Source: Rubripirellula tenax (GTDB taxonomy: Bacteria > Planctomycetota > Planctomycetia > Pirellulales > Pirellulaceae). Taken from it: a stretch of DNA of 64,000 nucleotides. The stretch is taken from assembly GCF_007860125.1 (NCBI RefSeq), contig NZ_SJPW01000007.1, forward strand, positions 186,001-250,000, written 5' to 3'. The notes below the pieces were generated by a model. The model was not told the DNA's origin, made no database searches, and saw nothing but the letters and a program-made list of their open reading frames with translations. The position numbers and the translations under genes were made by a program. Positions 1-15,000 of this stretch are shown in pieces (the stretch's first letter is position 1; every line of letters starts with the position of its first letter).

Positions 1-3000
1 GGGCTTTGGTTGAAACAGCATCCACCGGTCCTGGACTACCGTTCCAAGAATTTCGCGTCAACGATGAAGATCCATCACGCGGCGTTTTGATTCTCGATGC
101 CGGTGAGAACTGGTACGACGGCTATGGCCTAAGTCCCGATGCGCGCCCCAGTTGGTTCGTCGAGGCGCTGCGCGGTGTCGGATCGTTGTTAGGTATCGGC
201 AACACCTTTGAACAGGTTCCCGGTGTCGCTAGCGGTTCATTGCCTGGCCTTTATGATCCGACTTTGTTCCCCGTCACGACGGCTGCAAACGGCTTCAGCA
301 TTGAACCCGACTTTCTAAGCACCAGCGACATCATCCCCGGTCAAGCGCTGCATCGACCAGAAATTCGCGATGCTGACTTGTACAAGTTCACGGTCGAGAA
401 GACCGGTCGCATTTCGATCGAATCGTTTGCTCAGCGACTGCAGGACACCAGCCTGCTGGATACCGACCTGCAACTTTGGAAACTCAACGCGACGACAGGC
501 AAGTACGACTTGGTTGCCAGAAACGCTGATTTTTACGGCAATGACTCGTTCATCGGTATCGATGTCGCGCCCAATTCGGGCGGCGCCGCAGCGACCTATG
601 TTCTAGGCGTCACCGCAGCCGGCAATGAGGACTACAACCCCAATATCGAAGGCAGTGGCGGTGGCGGTCGATCCCAAGGGCGGTACGACATGCGCATCAG
701 CTTTGTCAGCTCGCAGGTCAATACGATCGTCGACACCAACGAGTCGCGTTTGGACGGCGATTCGGATGGCCAACAGGGCGGTGACTTCAATTTCTGGTTC
801 CGCGTAACCAAGACAAAGGACCTTGCCGCGGTTGGCGAACCAAGAACCCTGTTCGTCAGCCCAACCGTAGGCACCAACACAACGGCGCGTGGTACCGTCG
901 ATGCACCACTGCAAACGATCGCTTATGCACTGAGCCAGTCGCGTCCTGGAGATATCGTTCGATTGCTGCCTGACGGCGGTACAGACGGTCGCATTGATAC
1001 GACCGCTGATAACCGCGCGTACGAGATCGGTCGTGCCAGCAACGGATCGATCCTGGCCGATGGTGAAACGTTGCGAGTTCCCAAAGGTGTCACCGTCATG
1101 GTGGATGCCGGTTCGATTCTGAAACTGCGTAGTGCCAAGATCAGTGTTGGCAGCGAATCCGTCGACGAGGATCGATCCTTGGCGGCGTTCCAAGTCTTAG
1201 GAGCTCCATTCCTTGTCGATAGGGACGGCGCGATTATCGACGGCACCGTAGATATCACCAGCTATCGCGAAGAGAGCCGCGATGGAGTTCTGCTGGGCGC
1301 TGATACAAACTTACTGACGACGACGCCAACGCCTGGCGACTGGGCTGGTATCGAATTCCGGCATGACTTCGATTATTCCGAGGGCCGCAAGGTCTGGGAA
1401 AACGAGGGCATCTTCCTTGACTACGTCTCACACGCCGATATTCGCTACGGCGGGGGCAGCGTGCAATTGACGGACCCGGTCGTGACGCCGTTGCAAATGT
1501 TGGAAGCAAGACCAACGCTGGTTTACAACAGCATCAGCCAATCTCGTGACGCGGCCATGAGCGCCGACCCGAACTCGTTCGCCGAAACGAACTTCGCTGC
1601 TCCGGTCTTTCAACAAGCGTCTCTCGATCGCTTTGGCACGACTTTCACCAGTGACTACGATCGCGTCGGCCCGTTCATTCGCGGGAACGTCCTTAGCAAC
1701 AACTCGATCAACGGCTTGTTCGTTCGCGTGGTCACACCGGCTGCCGGACAACGTGAACCGATGACAGTTGCGGGTCGGTTCGACGACGCAGACATCGTTC
1801 ACACACTCAGCGAAGTCTTGGTGCTGCAGGGTGAACCGGGCGGTCCCGTCTTGTTGGAAGAACGTCCCGATGTTGTCAGCTCGACGATCGTTCCCGCTGC
1901 GGGCACAGGCGTCGGTACGCTGGTGGACGGAACCACGCTCGACTATCGCATCACGTTCGTGAATCAAAACGGATTCGAATCGCTTGCCAGCTTGCCGACT
2001 CGATCCGTCGACGTGACCACAAGTGGTGCCGTCGTGCTGGGCAGCCTTCCGACGGCTCCCGCAGAGTACAGCGGTCGTCGTTTGTATCGTCAGACTCCAT
2101 CCGGCGACTACGAACTGGTCACTACGCTGGACCGCGTCAGCACAACGTACACGGACACGGGCGTCACTCGCGGTGGATTGTTGTCTTCGGCGGCAATCGC
2201 AGCCACCAATGACATTCGATTGTTGCCGCGGACCAATGCGAGATTGAGTGTTGACCCAGGATTGGTCGTCAAATTGGAAAGCGCACGGATCGAAGTGACC
2301 TTTGGTGCCGATTTCTATGCCGAAGGCGTGGACGGCAAACCCGTCGTCTTCACTAGCCGAACGGATGACCGATACGGCGCCGGTGGAACGTTCGATACAA
2401 CGAACGATGGAGACTCAATCTCGCCAACGCCGGGCGACTGGTCGGGATTGGTCTTCCGACAAGGATCCTCAGCGTCGATTGACTACGCTACGATCTCTTA
2501 CGGTGGTGGTGACAGCGCGACGTCCGGGGAGTTGTCATCGTTCAATCCGATCGAGATTTTGCAGGCAGATGTTCGAGTCGCGCATTCGACATTCGCGAAC
2601 AACGCAAGCGGCGATAACGACGGCTACGGAATTCGTGACGGCATTGGATTCAACAGCGCGGCAACCATTTTTGTTCGTGGTGCGCAGCCGATTTTGGTCG
2701 ACAACACGATCATTGATAATGATGGTGCCGCGATCAGCATCAATCCGGATGCACTGAATTACTTGTCGGTACGAGACCGCGGACGGGGAACAGGCGCCGT
2801 CGATGTGTTCGTGACCGACGGGGACAATCAAGGTCCATTGATCGCCGCAAACAAGTTGGACAACAACACCGTCAACGGGTTGTTCATTCGCAACGAATCG
2901 CTCACGACCGAAAGCGTTTGGGACGATGCAGATATCGTTCACGTCGTGGAAGAAAGCGTCTATGTCTACAATCACCATCAACGCAGCGGACTGCGTCTGA

Positions 3001-6000
3001 AGAGCGATCCGAACCAAAGCCTTGTCGTCAAGTTTCAAGCAGGCGGATCCATCAATGCCGAACACGTCAATACGGATGTAACGGACAGCATCGGTGGCAC
3101 CGTGCAGGTGCTTGGTCAACCGGGTTTCCCAGTGGTCATGACGTCCGCGAGTGACTGTTCGGTGGGCGCCGGTTTCACCCCTGATGGTGTCGCCCAGACC
3201 GATACTCTCAACGAAAACACTTGCGTTTCGGGTGACGTAATTTTTGGTCCGATGATCGATCAGTTTACCGATAGCGGGCCGAATATCGACGAGTGGTCGA
3301 TCGTTGCCGATGACAGTGGATCGATCTCGGTCACCGTTTACGATTCAGACCAGGGAATCATCTCGCTCAACGGGGGCACTCCCGTAACGCTCAACAACGA
3401 AACGCGAACCATAACCATCAACAACGTTGCGCCAGGCAGCGTTCACGTCTTCACTCACGAACTGATTGGCACGCTGACCCATTACCGTCCCGTGTTTAGT
3501 GGTGCGAGCCAGGTCTTTTTCGTCGAAAACCGGACGTCACCCAATGACGTCTTCAATTCTGCATCCGGCACCGGCACGGAAACAGGCTCGAATCTCGAAC
3601 TTGGATTTGACGAGCGTTTCGATACGCTTCCGTCGAAGTTTGCGGACACGACGTATTTCTATGATCTCGACGTCGGTGACCAAATCACTTGGCGCGGTTT
3701 CTTCGACGATTTCCCGGGTGGAGCCGATGCGGTTCAAGTGGATTTGATCGCTCCCGACGGGACGATCGTCCAGTCCGTCAATACTCAACCCATCCTGCCC
3801 AATGCGGGAACCACTCTGAATGCGACCGTTGGCGCGAATCAGGCGGGTTTCTGGGGCGTCAAACTAACCGCTCCTGAGTCGATCGAACCGTTCGCCGGCC
3901 ACTATCTGATGGACGTGGAAGTCACTGGCGCAGGAGGAGCACGAGACGTTCAGAAGAGCGTGCGGCACTATCTGTTGAAGGACAGTTTCCTTGCCTCGCC
4001 ATTCGGGCTTGCCGCTGCGGGCGATTGGTATGGAATCATCATTCAGCCGGGCGCAAACGATCGTAACGTAGCCTTCATTGGCGAAGCCGAGCGATCGGTT
4101 AGCACGTTGTCCGCGGTCAACGCCATCCCCACCAACGCGCAAATCCTTGGTTCCCTAGCACAAGATGAAAAATCATCGGATGAGAACCGACGACTCGGTT
4201 TCAACGTCCGTGGTTCACTGAGCCAGAACGGTGATATCGACGTTTACAGTTTCAAAGCCAGCGGCGGAACGGAAGTCTTCATTGACATCGACGATACCGA
4301 CTTTGGTTTGGACACGGTCGTCGAATTGATCGACATCAACGGCAACATTCTCGCCTTGAGCAACAGCTCGATTACTGAATCGGTAACTCCGACCAGCTTG
4401 GTCAACAATATCGGGCCCGGCCGTGTTCTGCCGCTACGCAAGACGGGTATCGACATTGTCGAAACCCCCAATGCAATGGATGCCGGCATGCGAGTTGTTT
4501 TGCCGGGCAACAGCGCAAATCCAGACAACGTCTATTACGTTCGCGTCCGCAGCAGCAACTTACGTCCAGGTGACTTTGCTTCCCGATTGACGACGTCTTC
4601 GTTGGTCGGGGCTGGGTTGTCGTCGGGCCAGTATCAATTGTCGATTCGACTGCGCGAAACCGACGAAATCGCAGGCAGCACGATTCGATTGGCGGATATT
4701 CGGTTCGCCTTCAACGCGATCGATATTCCCGCGGCGCCGTCGCACTCACCCCTCGCCGGCGAACACGCCGAAGAATTGAACGAAAATGGCATTGACGTCA
4801 ACGACGGCGGTACCGCGTTCAACGGAACCGAAGGCTCCGCACAATTCGCCAACGCCAACGGTGATCCGCTTGGCGCCCTTTCGTTCTCGGATCGTGGGAC
4901 GCTGCGAGTCAGCGGCACGTTGGGCAATCAGGTGCTCCAATCCGACCCACAATTCGGACTGCTGTCCGAACAAGATATTGACGTTTACCGAGTCGACCTG
5001 TTCTCGAACGTTCAAGAGCCGAACATCATCGGCGAGAACCGATTCGTTTCGACAACGTTCGACATCGACTACGCCGACCAACTTGGTCGACCCAACACAT
5101 CGATCGCGGTCTACAGCAGCGCCGGTCGCTTGATACTGCACAGCCGCGATTCGAACATTGCGGATGATCAAGGCCGCCCGACGGACGGCAACGACATGAC
5201 GAACCTGAGTGCCGGATCCGGCGGTACACTGGACGCGTACATCGGTCCGGTCGAACTGCAAGTCGGCACGTATTATGTCGTCGTCAGCAGCGCGCAGATG
5301 ATCCCTTCGTCGCTCGACCAGATGTTTGAAAACAATCCGGTCGATTCGAATGTACGAATTCTGCCTATCGATTCAAGTCGCCGATTGGTGGAAGAAAACT
5401 TCTTTGACTCGTCACTGGGGGTTAATTCGTCAAGCAACGTGTTCTTCAACGGACAAGAGACCGTTTCGTTAAAAACGGCTGCTGAACTGCCGTCACTTGC
5501 ACCGGTATTTGACGAGACTTCGTTGGTCCCGTACAAGCTGGAGGACGTCCGACTGTTCGTGACGCTCGACCAAGGATTGACGGGCACCAACCAATCAACA
5601 TTGGTCACGATTGACCCGTTCACGGGTCGGCTGGAACGAACGATCGGACAGTTCGGGCAGCCCGTGGGTGATTTGGCCATGCGTCGTGACGGCGAGCTGT
5701 TTTCATACAGCCTTGGTCCACAAACCGGCAACCAAACCAATGGTAACAGCGGCAACTTCTTGAACATCAGTTCGGCGAACGCCGCTGCGAATAACAGCGG
5801 CGACGATGGATTGACCTTCCGCCGCAATAACCAAGCAGGCACCGGAACCGAAGGCGATGACAACGCGCAACTTCTGATCAACGCGATGGCTTTTGTGCCG
5901 TCGACCAACACGTCGGCTGTACCAGGTAACAATCCCAACATTCCCGACGGAGAGCGAGCGTTCGCCCTAGGTGACCGAGACAACTTCGGACGGGGCGAGA

Positions 6001-9000
6001 TTCCGGATGCCCTTCGTCGCAACATCCTTTACAGCGTCGTCGCCAACAGTGGTGCGGCGACGAATCAAGGCAGCACGAACGCCATGCTGGATCGCAACTT
6101 TCCAAACGCGCCCTTCTCGGACGCTTTGGGTGCGGCATCCAACAAACGAGAATTGGGGATCGTCGACACGGGCCAGTTCATTGATTCGCCGACAGATCCT
6201 GATGGAAACTTGGTAAACGGTGGCAGCATTACGGGCATTGCGATCGATCCGGTCCAAGGCACCAGCCTGTTGTATGCCGTTAGCGATCAAGGTTACGTCT
6301 ACACGTTCAATCCGTTCGACCAACGGAGCGTAGATGTTGATGGCGATCCAAATAACCAGTACACCGAAGTCATCAATTCGACGAACCACGGTTTGGTCAC
6401 GCCAGATCCCGACGACTTCACGTCGACGTTCAACGGTTTCGTTCGATTCAGCAGTTTGACGATGGGGCCGCGAATCACCGAACGAGCCGACACCTTCGGC
6501 CTTGGACCGTTCGCGCAAGTCATGTTCGGCATCACTGCCGAAGGATGGATCTACACGATGCAAATCGATCCGGTGACAAACCGAGTCGCGCCGGCGCACG
6601 TGCTGATGGATGGCCGCGCCTCGATTCCGATGGCAGACGCGTTCGGCAACACGCTTGGCGTCGCACCGACGGGAGCTGCGTTCAGCATCCGCGAAGAAAA
6701 CCTATGGCACCAAACCACAGACCGCGGAACCGACGATGGACACGGATTGTTCGTCGCACCTGACCAGTCTCGCATCCGAACGTTGGGTGGATCGAGTTTG
6801 TACTTCGGCGTCGAAATCGACGGAAATGCCGACAACAACACGATCGAAGGCGGCAACGGAACGCTTAACCCAGGTGGTGCTCACGGCAGCGTGGTCAGCC
6901 GCCCCATCAGCCTGGACGGCTACAGTTCTGGTGATAAACCAACCCTGTACTTCAACTACTTCCTAGAAACAGAAAACGATCCGGACTACGACCCGCCAAG
7001 CAACGGCATCAACAACCAGCAAGTCGATGCGTTCCGCGTCTTCGCCGCTGGTGATGATGGACAATGGCGTTTGTTGACGACCAACGATACGTATCGCAGT
7101 TTCAGCAACGTCCCTTCGGACGACGAATATGACCTGTTCGCTCTCAACGGTGGAATCCCGATTCAAGAGACGTTCGAGAATACGGGTGATTGGCGTCAAG
7201 CGCGTGTGGATCTGTCGCCACTGGCCGGCCACAAGAATGTTCAGCTTCGATTTGACTTCTCGACCGCCGGCGGCATGCAAAGTCAGTTCTTTGACAACGG
7301 TTACCTGACCGAAATCCAAGCGACGCCGGGGACGGACATTGTCGAAGGGTCAGGCTTCGGGTTGTTCAGCAACACGACGTTCGACTTTGCAAACTTTGAA
7401 TTCGTTCGTGGCGCGGCTGTCAACGTGCCTGATCCGACAACCATCGTTGACGGCCAATTGGTCTCCTTCACCGGACCAGATGGCAACACGACGACATTGC
7501 GTTTGACGACCGGACCCGAATTGGCGGCCACCGATCTGAACATCGCGCCGACCGATTTGGCGGCTGATCTTGCGACCAAAATCGCCACGCGTTTGCAGAC
7601 CCTGGCGCCGACACTTCTGGCCGTCGCCAACGGCAACCAAGTCATTGCATCCGAAGCTCAGACGTTCCTGTTGGAACCGGCCGGTTTTGGAAGTGCAACG
7701 GCGATCCAGAATCTGCCCAACGGCAATGTGCCTGTGTTCTACGCAAGCACTATGACGATGCAGCAAGTCCGTGACTCAATACGTCAATCGCTAGCCAACG
7801 GTATCGGCAACGTCGACGTCACAACAGGAATCACAACCGCAACGCTGCAGAACTATCCCGAGTACGGCACAAACCGGATTCGCGTTTACAACCAGAACTT
7901 CTTTTCAAACACATCCGCGCTCGGGTTCAGCACGTTCTTGCCAGGTGACGAATTCGGAGCGGCTGCAAGCACTTCGGTTTCGAATACGCAAATCAATACG
8001 CGACCGGGATCGAACAACAACGTCGAAGGCGTCTACATCGACGACATCGTGGTCGGCTTCGCCGAACGCGGTGAAGTGGTCTACAACGCCCCGGTCAATC
8101 GCAATTTCAGCGTTTTGCCGGAACAACGAACATTCACCTTCACCGATGAGCAAGTCCCAGAGTTCCCCAACGAAATCCTTGTTGGCGGATACACGCTGGA
8201 GGTTCGTAAATCGTCCGACTACGGCGTACCCGAAGACTACGATCCGATTCGATTGCAACTGAACGAACAATTTGGGCTTGGACGCTCGTTTGACACCAAT
8301 GATCGCTTGACCGATGGAGTCACGCTGATCGTTCCGTCCGCCGAGACCGTGGTCGACGGCGACACCTTCGTGTTGTCCAACGGCACGGCTAGTTTGACGT
8401 TCGAATTCGACAGCAACAACAATGTGACCGCCGGCCGTATTCCCGTGCCGTTCACGCCGATTGGCGTTGGTACGGCATTCAGCCCCGACACCGATGAATC
8501 GGACGTCTTGGCGCGGAACGTTCGTGACGCGATCAACAGTACCGCCGCCCGCAACGTGCTTGGGATCCGCGCCGGTGGTGGCGACAGCAGTGATTTGGGT
8601 GCATTGACCGGCAACCGCGTCGAACTATTTGGAAGCTCGATTCAGGTCAACCCGAGCGCTGGACGATTCATCAAAGTTGACATGGTCAACGAGGAAACGT
8701 TCTACGGTCGCGAATCGGCGCGCACAATTCCGTCCGTCGACCATGATGCCCAAACCGCGGTCAACTCAATTTTCTACGACACTTTCGCGCGGGCAACCGT
8801 CACCGATTATGTCAACGGAAACACGGACACGCTGGTCGCCGTTGGAAAGATCGGCGACCACGTCGGCACTGGCGATGGCAATGAGCTGATTCTCGACGTT
8901 CCGTCGAATGATGTCGACATTGTCAAAATCTATCTGCGAGCCGGAGATGCCATCGACGTCGATCTCGACACCATCGGATGGACTCGGGGAACAGTTTTGG

Positions 9001-12000
9001 TGGATCCACTCCTTGAAATCTACGCAGACGTCGCAGGGATTCCGACTTTGGTTCCGACGGCGACGTCGCTGCGAGCGCCCGGTGAAACAACCGACGGACT
9101 ATCGATCCTTGGTTTCACCGCGCCGGCATCGGGATACTACTACGTTCGCGTTGCCGCAGAACCAGGGTTCTTCTTTGGGACCGATAGCTTCGGTGACTAT
9201 CAATTGACGATTCGACCAAACGGATTCTTGTCGAAAGACATTCTGATGGTGGATTATCACTTCGGTTTCGGCGACGCGAACACGTTCCGCGACCAAGGCC
9301 AACTGATAATCGAGTCGAACTTTATCCGTAACTTCACGAATACCGGTATCCGCGCCACCTTCGATCCGGGCGAACCGAGTGTCGATGATGATGCGAACTT
9401 CACCAGCACGCCACTTGATCGTCGTCCCGGTTCGGCAACACTGCTTCGCAACGAAAACAGCGATCGACTGCTGCCTGGAACCGTGATCACGAACAACGTC
9501 GTCATCACAGATTCCGGTACAGGGATTGAGTTCTCTGGTGAAGTTGCTGGCAGTGGAGATTCACCGGTTCCCACGCCGTTCGGACGCATCGTCAACAATA
9601 CGGTGGTCGGCAATGGATCCGGAACTGGCATCTCGGTATCCGGCGGAGCATCACCAACGGTGCTTAACAATATCATCGCTAACTTTGGCGTCGGTGTGGA
9701 TGTCGCGGGCAACAGTCTTTCGACGGAAGTCAACGGCAACGCGCTGCAAGGCAACGGAACAAACGCAACCGTCACGCTTTCGGCAACAAACTTCATCATC
9801 CCTGTGGGAACACCGTTGTTCCAAAATGCGGATGCAGGGATCTACATTCCCGCAGAGGGTTCTGTCGTCATCGATAGTTCGTTCGCATCGCTTAACGACC
9901 GATCGAACTTCGACAACACCGTCAAGCAACCCGTCGGAATTTCTTCGTCTCCGATCATTGCGCCGTCGTTCGACGCCTACGGCATTCCGCGTGTCGATGA
10001 CCCGAACGTAGCAACACCCGGTGGCGTCGGTGCCAACGTCTTTATCGATCGTGGTGCGATCGACCGTTCCGATGTGGTGCGACCGATTGCGACTTTGGTT
10101 TCTCCGTTGGACTTCAATTCGGCTGCCGGCGGACAAGTGGATGGCGGCGATATCGACCCGTCGGAATCCTTCGTCCGGTTGACCGAAGGAAGCGTTGAAT
10201 TTTTCGAAATTCAATTGACCGATCCGTCTGGCTCGGGCCCCGATGGTCGCACGATCACGTCACAAACCGTGCTGCTGACCGAGAATGGTCGTCGATTGGT
10301 TCCCGGCGTTGACTACACGTTTGGGTATAGCGACAACAGCCGGCTGATTCGACTGACACCGCTCGCCGGACTGTGGCGAACCGATGCGGTCTATGAAATC
10401 ACGCTCAATAACCAGACACGGATTGCTTACCAGGCCCCAGCGGGCGACGAAATCACCGACGGAGATCAAGTCACCCTGACCGACAACGCGGGCAATCGTG
10501 TAACGTTTGAATACGAGAGTGGCTACGCGGTTGCCGTTCCGCAAACAACTTTGTTGACGATTGAAGGTGCCAACAATGCGTTTGCTGATCGCGAAACTTT
10601 CGTTGTCACCGCTCCCAACGGGAACTCGATAACGTTCGAATTCAATCTCGTCGGTTCGACGACGGGTGGTCGAGTGCCAATCGAGTTGTCGAGTGCTAGC
10701 ACCCTTACCCAGGTGCGCAATGCCATCCTGGCTTCCTTTGCGTCACCAGCACCAGGCGCCGCCGGACAAACGGTCCAGCAGTTTCTTGACTTGGCACCCG
10801 TTGCAGTTGGTAACGATGCAATCCAGTTGGGAACATTAGTCGGTCACGCGGTGACATCAGCAAGCCCAGGTTTGACCGTGTCGGGTCAAACAGGTGGTGT
10901 TGTTGACGGCCAAACATTTGTCTACACGACCGCGGCAGCGATGGTCACTTTCGAATTCGATAGTGATGGTTCGACTGCGGCTGGGAATGTGGCGATTCCA
11001 ATGACGCGTCAGAGCACTCCTAGCGAAGTAGCTCAAGCGATCGTTACGGCTGTTCGCGGACAAGGCCTCGGTCTCGGTGGCGCAGTGGCTACCGAAGACG
11101 GCACCGTCGTATTGGGTGGACAAACAGGCGATTTGGTTGACACCACGGCCAGCGCGTTGACGTTGCAAGGTGCGCCCGGCGTCGCCAGCAAGCTATCGCT
11201 AACGATTCCACCAGCCTCAACTGGCGCATCGATCGACGGTGACACTTTCACGGTCACTCACGAAGGTGCGACGACAACATTCCGCTATACGACCGACCCG
11301 AATTTCGTGTCGGCTGACCGATTGGTCTTATTGGCTCCGACGGATCTGATTAACACGATCGCAACCAAGTCCGCTGTGGCCATCGCAGCGGCGTTCCCCG
11401 GTGATCTCCTAGCGACTGCCGCTGGAGCGACGATTCTCATTGGGGAACCGTCTGCGGCAACTTCATCTACCACGACGTCTGTCACGGGCGGATCTGCTGG
11501 CTTGATCCCCGGTGGAATCAGTGGCGGCGCGATTGCCGTGAACTACCTTCCCACCAGTCCCCGCAATTCAATCGCTGCGACTTTGCAAAGTGCGATCGCC
11601 GCGTCGCCATTGAACGTTTCCACGTTCGAAGCCGGTGGTGGAACGATCTTGATTTCCGGTGGTGCTTCTCTGCTGGGATCCATTGCGGGTGGTCCAGAAA
11701 CGAACGTGGGTGTGCTGACGCCTGCGATCACCGACTTGGCTGGCAACCCGGTCAGCGAAACACGCACGAACGACGAAACGCGATTCACGATCATCATGCC
11801 CGATGTCGTCTTCGACTTCGGTGACGCGCCGACAAGTTACGGAACATTGGTTTCCGATAATGGGGCTCGTCATACGATCGGCACCAATGGTCTGCCGCGT
11901 TTGGGCGACTTCATCGACAGTGAAGATAATGGGCAGCCGATCGGTCAAGACGATGCGCCGATTTCGATCTCGATCTCGACGGCTGCTCCCGGCGGTCAAC

Positions 12001-15000
12001 CGGTGATCTTCACGATCGATCCGTTGTCGATTCCTCAGACCGTTTTGGCGACGATCGATTCGATGCCGATCGGTGGCGAGACTTTAGCCATCAACGTGGG
12101 CGGACGCGTTCAAACTTTCGAATTGGTGGAACTGAATTCCAACCCAACCGACTTGAACATTCCAGTGACGTTCACCGATTCAGAAAGTCTCTCGGAAATC
12201 ATGACGCGATTGGTCACGATCATCCGCGGTGCGATCCCTCAAACCGACGACGGTTTGTTGATCGCAAAGAACTCGGATAACTCGCTGACCATCACATCCA
12301 CCGACGATGAAGACGGCGTCCTGCAGGGTGAATTCATTGCCGACGGGACGACCTACAATGTGTTCACCCAGCGTGGAACGGATCCGACCAATGTCCAAAC
12401 ACAGGACGTCCTCGGATTCTTGAATCCGAAAGATCCTGCGGGTACAAACGTGGACGTCAAAGTCTTCGGCGCCGGGTTGCTGCACGCTTGGATTGACTTC
12501 GACCAAAGTGGCGTATTTGATGCGGACGAACAGGTCGTCGCGAACTTGCCGGTCAGTGGTGATCCGCTGGTGGGCTCGTTCAACACGCTGACCGTATTCA
12601 CGCCAAGTGATGCGATCGTTGGCAACACGTGGATGCGAGTTCGAATCAGCGAGTCGGGCAACCTTCTTCCAACCGGTGTAGCCATCGGTGGCGAAGTCGA
12701 AGATTACAGCGTCCAAGTCATCTCGGTCGATCTTCCGATGCCCGATGACGACACGTATTCGATCGACGAAGACGCGCTACTGGATACGCATGCTCAAATG
12801 TTGCCGTCAATAAGCGACGGAGACGTGTTGCCGCTCAACAGGTTCTTGCCGCCGCAATACATCGTCGGCAGCCTGCCCACCAACGGCACGCTGGTCAGCT
12901 TGGATTCGAACACGGGCCATTTTGTCTATCAACCCAACCCCGACTTCAACGGCGTGGACACATTCACGTATCGTTTGAGTACGCAACCGAACGAAAACGC
13001 GACCACCATTTCTTTGGACTCGTTCGCAACGGTGACAATCAACGTCGCGCCGGTGAATGATGCCCCCGGTGGAAGCGATCAAGACTTCCTTGCATTGGAA
13101 GATCTGCCGTTGACGATCACGGCCGACCAATTGCTGGTCGATGCCGTTGGCGACGCAACGGTTGTGCCGCCCGCAACCGGCGGTGTTGCCGATCCGTTCC
13201 TCAGCGAACAGAATCAAGTTTCGTCGCTTCGCGTTGTTGCGGTCCAAGGATCTGGCGGCACGCCGATCACTGCGTCCAATACTGCGTCGGCAGCCGGAAA
13301 CATTGCGATCTCGTCCAATGGTTCGGGCGTGAACGTCCGGGTCAACAACGCAGTGGACGGAGACATCTTTAGCTTGGCATTTGCCGGGACGTCGGCGACG
13401 TTTGAATTGGTACCCGTGGGCGGCACGGCAACGGCCGGTGCTGTTGCTGTCGCGATCGCAACTGGGGACACTCCGGCGACCATCGCTTCTCGCCTGGCAA
13501 CGCAAATCGGTTTGGCATTCGCAGCTTCCGGACCAGCGGTATCGGCAGCTGCGTCGGGGGATACGGTATCGGTCTCGTTCACGGGCCAAGTGGTTCAGAC
13601 GACGCCAAGCAACGCTTCGGTGATTAGCGTAACGCCAATCGCAGGCGGCCAAGCGATTGACGTGCTTTCCGTACCGACCGGGACCACCGGCGGCACGACA
13701 CCCGTGACGGGCGACAGGCTGACCATCAACATCGCGGGACAATCGCGAACCTACGAGTTCGTCGCAGCGGGATCGGCTGTAACCGCCGGCAACATCGCGG
13801 TTCCGCTACTCGCGTTTGCCGACCCATCGTCGGCCGCCGCACGTGCATCGGCTGCCGCGAACTTGGCCGAGGCAATCAACGACCAGTTCCTCTCAGACGA
13901 TACAGGCACTTTGGCGACAATCGTCGATGGAACAACCAATCCCAATCAACTCGTGCTTTCGTATGGCGTGATTTCGGCGGCCAAGCCGTTTGCAACCTCG
14001 CGTGGATCAGCCATCGCGTTGTTCGATGCGAATGGTTCGCTGATCGAACTGCGTTACTTGTCCGGCCAAGACCTCAATCGCGACAACCCGCCACCGGCAA
14101 CGCCCGCACTGACCGACGAGTTCACCTATGTGATCCGCGACAACGGTGTGTCCATTGATCTGACGAACAATCGGTTCGACTACGGAACACAAGCTGATTC
14201 GCTTCCTGCGACAGCAACCATCGATGTGGCGCCTCAAAACGATCCACCTGAACTGGTTGCCGATATCATTTCCGTTGGGCCGTTGGGACCAAATGCGGCG
14301 AACGTTTTGACGGATTGGGAAACATTCGGAGGTGAAACTCCGACCGAAGATCAACCGTTGACGATCGACCCGGCCTTCTTGCTTCGCAACGATTCAAGAG
14401 GACCGACTTCCGCAGCCGACGAAAGTGCGCCGGGAAGCCTGAACGACACCGGCTTGAGCGTGACGTCGGTAGCTATGCTTGACGGTGCACAAGGCACCGT
14501 TGAATTGATCGGTGGGCAGATCATCTTTACGCCCGCTACGAACATCTTTGGCGATGTGATCTTCACCTACTCGGCACAGGATGAAGGCATCAATGAATCT
14601 TCGACCGGAACTCGGGCATTGGTACCGCTGACTTCGGTCAATGGAACCGTTACGGTTTCGGTTCAGCCGGTCAATGACGCTCCCGTCGCGTTTGATCGGG
14701 CTCTGTCCTTCACCGAGTCCAGCGATCCGGGTACGGGACCGGCGTTGACGTTTACGCGTGACCAGTTGATCCTGGGATCGGCTGGCGAAACACCAGCAAC
14801 GCCGGGTGTCTTTGCACCAACGCTGGCAGCGCCGTTCAACGAATCCGAGCAAACGGCTGGCCTTCGCGTCGTCGCTTTCACAACAACCGCAGGAACGGTC
14901 GACGCGGCCTCCCTAACCGGGACGGGCACCGAAACGCTGACACTGGCTAGCGACAATGGTGGGACGTTCGAGTTTGATTTCGTCGACGGAATCTTTACCG

